In this document: positions 5,206-8,963 of the stretch, one piece after another
How positions within the stretch are numbered: the first letter of the stretch is position 1
How the letters are laid out: the number at the start of each line of letters is the position of its first letter
Assembly (NCBI GenBank): GCA_024654105.1
Contig: JANLID010000275.1
Coordinates: forward strand, 1 to 8,963
Direction: 5' to 3'
From: Gallionella sp.
Lineage (GTDB): Bacteria; Pseudomonadota; Gammaproteobacteria; Burkholderiales; Gallionellaceae
DNA: 8,963 nucleotides
Program-made: the position numbers and the translations under genes
The notes under the pieces: generated by a model
What the model was told of the DNA's origin: nothing
Seen by the model: the letters and a program-made list of their open reading frames with translations, nothing else
The model's database searches: none

Positions 5206-6459
5206 TCAGAGCGCTGTCCCTTCCTCGTTCCATGGCGCGACCTTGAACAGCAGCAGCATTCCCGGCAAAGCCAGCAGCGCGCACAGCAGGAAAAACCCGG
5301 CCCAGCCCATTGCCTCCACCAGCCAGCCGGTCGCCGCATTGGCGAAGGTGCGCGGCATTGCCATCAGGCTGGTGAACAGCGCGAACTGCGTGGCGGTGTA
5401 GGCCGGGTGGGTAGTGCGCGCAATAAACGCGACGAAGGCGACGGTGCCGAGTCCGACGCCGAGCGCTTCGAGGCCGATCACGATGGCGAGCTGGGCGAGT
5501 TCCACGGCGGTGATCTCGGCATGGTGTCCCACCGATGCAAGCCAGGCGAAGCCGAAGATGGAGACTACCTGCACCACGCCGAACAGCCACAGTGCGCGGT
5601 TGATGCCGATCTTCACCATCCACAGGCCGCCGATCATGCCGCCGATCACGGCGGGCCACAGCCCGGCATTCTTCGCGATCAGCCCGATCTGCGTCTTGGA
5701 AAAGCCCATGTCGAGATAGAACGGCGTGGCCAGCGCGGTGCACATGCTGTCGCCGAGCTTGTAGAAAAACAGGAACGCGAGGATCAGCAGCGCGCTGCGC
5801 CAGCCCTGGCGCGTGATGAATTCATGAAACGGCTCGACCACCGCCTCGCGCAGGGTCTTGGGCGGTGTGGCGCGGTGCGGCTCACTCACCATCAACGTCA
5901 TCGCAATACCTGGCAGCATGAACAGCGCGGTAATGATGAACACCATGTTCCATGGCAGAAAGTCGGCAAGAATCAGCGACAGCGAACCTGGCACCAGCCC
6001 GGCGATGCGGTAGGCGTTGACGTGTATCGCATTGCCCAACCCCAGATCCACATCGCTCAACAACTCACGGCGGTAGGCATCCAGCACAATATCTTGCGTG
6101 GCGCTCAATACCGCCAGCAGTGTGGCAATCCACGCGATGGCGGCAAGATCGCTGGTCGGCGAGAAACCACCCATTGCCGCGATCACTGCCAGCAGCCCGA
6201 GCTGGGTCAGCAGCATCCAGCCGCGCCGCCGCCCCAGCAGCGGCACTACATAGCGATCCAGCAACGGCGACCACAGGAATTTCCAGGTGTAGGGAAACTG
6301 GATCAGCGCAAACAGGCCGATGGTCTTGAGATCGACATTTTCGCTGCGCAGCCACGCGGGAACCAGGTTGAACAGCAGATACAGCGGCAGGCCGGAAGCG
6401 AAGCCGGTGAACACGCAGATCAGCATGCGGCGGGTGAAGAGTTGCTGCCAGACGGTCAT
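5206..6459 (-). CDS. ampG: Muropeptide permease AmpG (MFS transporter)
   Basis: A 417-residue major facilitator superfamily membrane protein, mostly hydrophobic helices. AmpG brings GlcNAc-anhydroMurNAc peptides released from the cell wall back into the cytoplasm for recycling; in species with ampC/ampR this also feeds beta-lactamase induction. Diagnostic stretches shared with E. coli AmpG are FASGLP at 20-25, ENVDLKTIG, KFLWSPLLDRY at 60-70, GRRRGW at 76-81, SATQDIVLDAYRRELL, YKLGDSM and ATQFALF. It lacks the C-terminal extension of the 491-residue E. coli protein. It lies 63 bp behind metW on the same strand and could be read from the met promoter. There is no recognisable Shine-Dalgarno site; instead a 10-bp hairpin ends seven bases before the ATG. 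An alternative start at Met12 has no better site and would trim the N-terminus. Confidence 0.92.
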   Translation of the reverse strand: MTVWQQLFTRRMLICVFTGFASGLPLYLLFNLVPAWLRSENVDLKTIGLFALIQFPYTWKFLWSPLLDRYVVPLLGRRRGWMLLTQLGLLAVIAAMGGFSPTSDLAAIAWIATLLAVLSATQDIVLDAYRRELLSDVDLGLGNAIHVNAYRIAGLVPGSLSLILADFLPWNMVFIITALFMLPGIAMTLMVSEPHRATPPKTLREAVVEPFHEFITRQGWRSALLILAFLFFYKLGDSMCTALATPFYLDMGFSKTQIGLIAKNAGLWPAVIGGMIGGLWMVKIGINRALWLFGVVQVVSIFGFAWLASVGHHAEITAVELAQLAIVIGLEALGVGLGTVAFVAFIARTTHPAYTATQFALFTSLMAMPRTFANAATGWLVEAMGWAGFFLLCALLALPGMLLLFKVAPWNEEGTAL

Positions 6460-6465
6460 AAAGCA

Positions 6466-6502
6466 CCGCGCACAATTACTGCGCCCGCAATGTTGTGCGC
6501 GG
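6466..6502 (-). repeat. Perfect 10-bp inverted repeat in metW-ampG gap
   Basis: In the minus-strand RNA, CCGCGCACAA (6502-6493) pairs exactly with TTGTGCGCGG (6475-6466), with a 17-nt loop that itself contains a small TGCG/CGCA stem. The 3' arm ends seven bases before the ampG ATG, where a Shine-Dalgarno site would normally be. No U-run follows on the minus strand (TGCTTTATG), so it is not a classical terminator there. On the plus strand it is followed by AGTTTTC, also weak. It may limit ampG translation, stabilise the upstream metXW mRNA or attenuate transcription. Confidence 0.6.
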
Positions 6503-6522
6503 AGTTTTCACGCCTATTAAAT

Positions 6523-7137
6523 TTATACCCCACGCTGAAACCGGTAAACAGCCGTGCTGCCCAGCAGGTTCGGTAGCAGGTTCACTTCGCGTTCGCCTGT
6601 CATCACGCGACGATCAAGGATCGCGACTTGATAACGGTCGCAGAACATCTCGAAGTCGTGCAGCGTGCACAGATGCACGTTCGGCGTGTCGTACCACTGA
6701 TAGGGTAGCTCACTGGAAACCGGCATGTTGCCACGCAGCACGCAAAGACGGTTTTTCCAGTAGCCAAAGTTGGGGAAGCTGACGATTCCTTCGCGGCCGA
6801 CGCGCAGCATTTCCCGGATCAGAGCCTCGGTGTAGCGTGTGGCTTGCAGTGTCTGCGACAGGATCACGAAGTCGAACGAGCCGTCCTCAAAATCTTCCAG
6901 CCCGGATTCCAGGTCGTCCTGGATCACGTTCACGCCATTGGCGATGCACGACACGATGTCGAGATCGCTGATCTCCACGCCGTAGCCGCGTACCGCGCGG
7001 GTTTTCTTGAGGTAGCGCAACAGGCTGCCGTCGCCGCAGCCGAGGTCGAGCACCGACGCGCCCCTGGGTATCCACGCGGCAATCGCGGCAAAATCCGGGC
7101 GTTCGGCGGCGAGTACGGTGATGTCGTTTTGCGTCAT
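6523..7137 (-). CDS. metW: Methionine biosynthesis protein MetW
   Basis: A 204-residue class I SAM-methyltransferase-fold protein of the MetW family. The SAM-binding motif I is VLDLGCGDGSLLRYL at about 29-43, followed by the acidic GYGVEISD segment. FDFVILSQTLQAT, PNFGYWKNR and NLLGSTAVYRF are family signatures. MetW acts with MetX in the acylation of homoserine in many proteobacteria, although its exact role is not well defined. Its ATG overlaps the metX stop in an ATGA arrangement, so translation is coupled and both are controlled by the metX leader riboswitch. Length is full, and the start is fixed by the overlap. Confidence 0.96.
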   Translation of the reverse strand: MTQNDITVLAAERPDFAAIAAWIPRGASVLDLGCGDGSLLRYLKKTRAVRGYGVEISDLDIVSCIANGVNVIQDDLESGLEDFEDGSFDFVILSQTLQATRYTEALIREMLRVGREGIVSFPNFGYWKNRLCVLRGNMPVSSELPYQWYDTPNVHLCTLHDFEMFCDRYQVAILDRRVMTGEREVNLLPNLLGSTAVYRFQRGV

Positions 7138-8273
7138 GCTGCAAACTCCCCTGCCACATTATCGAGATAGGCGCGCACCACATCGAAATAGTGCGGATGC
7201 TCCATCAGGAAGGAATCGTGGCCGTGCGTCGAGGTGATCTCCGCATAGCTGACATTGCGCCGGTTGTGCAAAAGGGGGCGCACAATTTCGCGCGCGCGCT
7301 CCGGCGAAAAGCGCCAGTCGGTGGTGAACGAGATCACCAGAAAATCCGCTTGGGCGCGCGCGAACGCCTGGTTCAAGTCGCCGCCGAAATCATGCGCCGG
7401 ATCAAAATAATCCAGCGCCTTGGTCATCAACAGATAAGTGTTGGCATCGAAGTAGGACGCAAATTTATCGCCCTGGTAGCGCAGATAGGATTCGATTTCG
7501 AACTCGATTTCGTAGCTGTAATTAAATTTGCCATCGCGCAACTCGCGGCCGAATTTATCCGCCATCACATCGTCGGACAAATAGGTGATGTGCCCCAACA
7601 TGCGCGCCAGCCGCAGGCCGCGCGTCGGCACCACGTGGTGCCGGTAGAAATTGCCGCCGTGAAAATCCGGGTCGCTCAGTATCGCGCTGCGCGCCACATC
7701 GTTGAACGCGATGTTCTGCGCGGTGAGATGCGGCGCGGCGGCAATCGCCAGCACATGGCGCACCCGCTCGGGAAAGGTCAGCGACCATTGCAGCGCCTGC
7801 ATTCCGCCCAGACTGCCGCCGATCACTGCCGCGAACTGGCGGATGCCGAGCAGATCTGCGAGGCGCGCCTGCGATGCCACCCAGTCTTCCACCGTGATCA
7901 CCGGAAAATTCGCGCCATAGGGCTGCCCGGTTTGCGGGTCGATGGAAGAGGGGCCGGTCGAGCCGTGGCAGCCGCCGAGATTGTTCAGGCCGAGCACGAA
8001 AAATTTATTGGTATTGATCGGCTTGCCGGAACCCACCATGTTATCCCACCAACCGATGTTTTTGGTATCGTCCGCATAATAACCCGCAACGTGATGATGC
8101 CCGGACAGCGCGTGACAAACCAGAATCGCGTTGGATTTATCGGCGTTCAATTTGCCGTAGGTCTCGTACACCAACTCATAGCGCGGCAACACCGCACCGC
8201 TGCGAAAAATCAGCGGGGTGTCGAATTGCGCGCATTGCGCACTGACAATACCTAGGGGCTCACTCAAAATCAT
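7134..8273 (-). CDS. metX: Homoserine O-acyltransferase MetX (probably succinyltransferase)
   Basis: A 379-residue alpha/beta hydrolase that acylates homoserine, the first step committed to methionine. The catalytic triad is visible: Ser154 in GGSLGGMQ, Asp319 in FTTDWRF and His352 in HGHDSFL. LNNLGGCHGSTGPSS is the family motif near 97-110. The VEDWVASQARLADLLGI segment and the overall text match the proteobacterial MetX group annotated as O-succinyltransferase (as in Pseudomonas aeruginosa) more than the O-acetyltransferase group, but the acyl donor cannot be settled by eye. I start at ATG 8273, preceded by GGAG with short spacing; a TTG at 8282 is in frame but lies in the U-tract of the leader terminator, so it is unlikely. 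metW follows with a 4-bp overlap. Expression is probably governed by the SAM-II riboswitch and terminator immediately upstream. Confidence 0.95.
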   Translation of the reverse strand: MILSEPLGIVSAQCAQFDTPLIFRSGAVLPRYELVYETYGKLNADKSNAILVCHALSGHHHVAGYYADDTKNIGWWDNMVGSGKPINTNKFFVLGLNNLGGCHGSTGPSSIDPQTGQPYGANFPVITVEDWVASQARLADLLGIRQFAAVIGGSLGGMQALQWSLTFPERVRHVLAIAAAPHLTAQNIAFNDVARSAILSDPDFHGGNFYRHHVVPTRGLRLARMLGHITYLSDDVMADKFGRELRDGKFNYSYEIEFEIESYLRYQGDKFASYFDANTYLLMTKALDYFDPAHDFGGDLNQAFARAQADFLVISFTTDWRFSPERAREIVRPLLHNRRNVSYAEITSTHGHDSFLMEHPHYFDVVRAYLDNVAGEFAA

Positions 8274-8280
8274 GCTCTCC

Positions 8281-8315
8281 AAAACAAAACCCGTTCAGCT
8301 TGCGCGGGACGGGTT
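8281..8315 (-). terminator. Intrinsic terminator in the metX leader (riboswitch expression platform)
   Basis: In the minus-strand RNA, AACCCGT (8315-8309) pairs with ACGGGTT (8294-8288), a 7-bp stem followed by TTGTTTT (8287-8281), immediately before the metX GGAGAG. The 14-nt loop CCCGCGCAAGCTGA (8308-8295) is complementary to the pseudoknot strand TCAGCTTGCG plus GGG of the upstream aptamer: 10 continuous pairs, one bulged base, then three G-C pairs. A terminator so close to the metX start, with a loop that mirrors the aptamer, fits a SAM-controlled off switch. Confidence 0.75.
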
Positions 8316-8316
8316 G

Positions 8317-8371
8317 CCTCGCTTTAGCTGGTATGTTTAACGTGCCCCGCAAGCTGATGTCAAATCGGCAC
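8317..8371 (-). promoter_or_regulatory. SAM-II riboswitch aptamer upstream of metX
   Basis: Read on the minus strand, the sequence follows the H-type pseudoknot of SAM-II. Stem P1 is GTGCC (8371-8367) with GGCAC (8346-8342). Loop 1 is GATTTGAC, carrying the conserved U's that contact SAM. The pseudoknot 5' strand TC-A-GC-TT-GC pairs with the 3' strand GC-TAAA-GC-GA, which lies within the hallmark AGCTAAA (8329-8323) and the bases after it. Aligned to the original marine metX SAM-II RNA, the GC/GC pair, the U's opposite UAAA and the outer pairs are kept, with covariation in the outer pairs. Location before metX, a classic SAM-II target, supports it. SAM-II is best known from alphaproteobacteria. 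Identification is by memory of the consensus; a covariance-model search was not possible. Confidence 0.85.
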
Positions 8372-8396
8372 TGATGAAACTACTGATAGAACTACT
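8370..8396 (-). repeat. Short tandem 12-mer next to the aptamer
   Basis: On the plus strand ACTGATGAAACT (8370-8381) is followed directly by ACTGATAGAACT (8382-8393) and a further ACT. The two units match at 10 of 12 positions. The repeat touches the 5' side of riboswitch stem P1. In the RNA it supplies extra ATCAG copies resembling the CATCAG at the start of the pseudoknot strand. It may be simple slippage. Confidence 0.5.
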
Positions 8397-8444
8397 AGCC
8401 ATCTGACTAAACGAGCAAACAACACTCGTTAAGTCGCTGGTTAT
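8385..8444 (-). repeat. Imperfect dispersed repeat, copy 2
   Basis: Partner of 217-271. It keeps GAACT, GACTAA (8405-8410), GCAA (8415-8418) and AAGTCGCTGGTTAT (8431-8444) in the same order. It lies in the metX leader upstream of the aptamer and would be part of the mRNA if the promoter lies nearer rng. Confidence 0.45.
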
Positions 8445-8518
8445 GGTGCGCAGTTTCCGCATTTTAAAAGGGTCTGTCAATGCGCCTGTATCGACGCCCG
8501 TTATACCGATGACAAAAA

Positions 8519-8963
8519 CTACATCAGGATGATATCGTATTGTTCCTGCGTGTAAATCGTTTCCACCTGCATCGAGACAGGCTTGCCGATAAAGTCGGAA
8601 AGTTGCGCCAGAGCCTGCGATTCTTCTTCCAGGAACAGGTCGATGACTTGTTGCGACGCCAGGATGCGGTATTCGCGCGCGTTGAACTGGCGCGCCTCAC
8701 GCACGATTTCGCGCAGGATTTCATAGCATACGGTCTGTGCGGTCTTCACTTCGCCGCGCCCCTGACAGGTCGGGCAGGGTTCGCACAGCACATGCGCCAG
8801 GCTTTCGCGGGTGCGCTTGCGCGTCATTTCCACCAAGCCCAGCGAGGAAAAGCCGTTTACGTTGATGCGCGTATGGTCGCGCGCCAGCGCTCTCTTGAAT
8901 TCTTCCAGCACCGCATCGCGATGCTCGTGGGTATCCATGTCGATGAAGTCGCAGATGATGATG
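8519..8963 (-). CDS. rng: Ribonuclease G / RNase E family, C-terminal part
   Basis: The 148-codon 3' part of an RNase E/G family endoribonuclease, cut by the window edge; the frame stays open to base 8963, giving IIICDFIDMDTHEHRD upstream of the first in-window Met. These enzymes cut single-stranded A/U-rich RNA in 16S rRNA maturation and mRNA decay. The aspartates in CDFIDMD correspond to the metal-binding catalytic region (E. coli RNase E Asp346 area). CEPCPTCQGRGEVKT is the zinc-link CPxC motif joining subunits. The protein ends soon after the small domain, without the long scaffold tail of RNase E, so RNase G is preferred. The end is a TAG at 8519-8521. It is on the same strand as metX, with a 245-bp leader between. 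Confidence 0.92.
   Translation of the reverse strand, partial: IIICDFIDMDTHEHRDAVLEEFKRALARDHTRINVNGFSSLGLVEMTRKRTRESLAHVLCEPCPTCQGRGEVKTAQTVCYEILREIVREARQFNAREYRILASQQVIDLFLEEESQALAQLSDFIGKPVSMQVETIYTQEQYDIILM

Larger units (their letters stand above)
8274..8518 (-). other. metX leader / rng-metX intergenic region
   Basis: This 245-bp gap contains, in the direction of transcription, a stretch after the rng stop without a clear terminator, the dispersed repeat copy (8444-8385), a tandem 12-mer, the riboswitch aptamer and the intrinsic terminator. A perfect TTGACA (8480-8475) is present, but the hexamer 17 bases further is GAAACT, a poor -10, so no promoter is called with confidence. The hairpin AACGAG/CTCGTT (8430-8409) has no U-run. 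Confidence 0.7.

Noticed and set aside
5186..5220. GGGACA/TGTCCC inverted repeat between pap and ampG as a bidirectional terminator
   Set aside because: Only six base pairs with a 23-nt loop, overlapping the ampG 3' end and without U-runs on either side.
5407..6576. Long plus-strand open frame of 389 codons opposite ampG
   Set aside because: Rich in Gln/His/Arg/Gly with no recognisable domain. It is the antisense shadow of a high-GC membrane protein gene with clear homology on the other strand.
7191..8255. Long plus-strand open frame of 354 codons opposite metX
   Set aside because: Complement of metX, Arg/His-rich and without a family pattern; metX itself is certain.
8274..8282. metX start at TTG 8282
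   Set aside because: It lies within the terminator U-tract and has no ribosome binding site, whereas ATG 8273 follows GGAG and gives a normal MetX N-terminus.
8409..8430. AACGAG/CTCGTT hairpin as terminator of rng
   Set aside because: The stem is six base pairs and no U-run follows on the minus strand.
8452..8480. Promoter with perfect TTGACA upstream of metX
   Set aside because: The hexamer 17 bases downstream (GAAACT) matches the -10 consensus at only three positions; 16- or 18-base spacing is no better.
1..8963. Defence system, CRISPR array, IS element or prophage
   Set aside because: No transposase, integrase, nuclease-toxin, cas or regular spaced repeat array is visible; all protein genes except the small RHH-like one belong to housekeeping families.

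Overview
The window looks like an ordinary chromosomal stretch of a betaproteobacterium with moderately high GC. The evidence is the style of the proteins and the gene order rng - metX - metW - ampG, which I recall from Nitrosomonadales/Gallionella-like and related betaproteobacteria. That placement is inference from sequence style; no rRNA or other taxonomic marker is present. I see no IS element, phage gene, tRNA or CRISPR array.

Layout. Positions 1-395 are non-coding and rich in short inverted and dispersed repeats, ending in a possible promoter and Pho-box-like direct repeat. A polyphosphate block follows: yggX (Fe/oxidative protection) and ppk1 (polyphosphate kinase) on the plus strand; a small basic ribbon-helix-helix-like protein on the minus strand whose stop overlaps that of ppk1; then, divergent from it, sixA (histidine phosphatase) and pap (two-domain PPK2, polyphosphate:AMP phosphotransferase). 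The block therefore holds a polyphosphate-making enzyme, a polyphosphate-using enzyme, a phosphohistidine phosphatase and a probable DNA- or polyanion-binding protein.

The right half is all on the minus strand. Reading in the direction of transcription it has the 3' end of an RNase E/G family gene (probably rng, cut by the window edge), a 245-bp leader, metX, metW (4-bp overlap) and ampG after a 63-bp gap. metX and metW supply methionine biosynthesis. ampG is a muropeptide permease whose start lies just behind a strong hairpin.

The most informative non-coding element is the metX leader. It contains what I read as a SAM-II riboswitch aptamer, followed at once by an intrinsic terminator whose 14-nt loop is almost perfectly complementary to the pseudoknot strand of the aptamer. 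This gives a simple switch model: with SAM bound, the pseudoknot strand is occupied, the terminator forms and metXW is off; without SAM, that strand pairs with the terminator loop and transcription continues. All protein families here are known. The candidates for something undescribed are the riboswitch/terminator wiring, the small basic RHH protein in the polyphosphate locus, and the dispersed repeat shared by the two largest intergenic regions.
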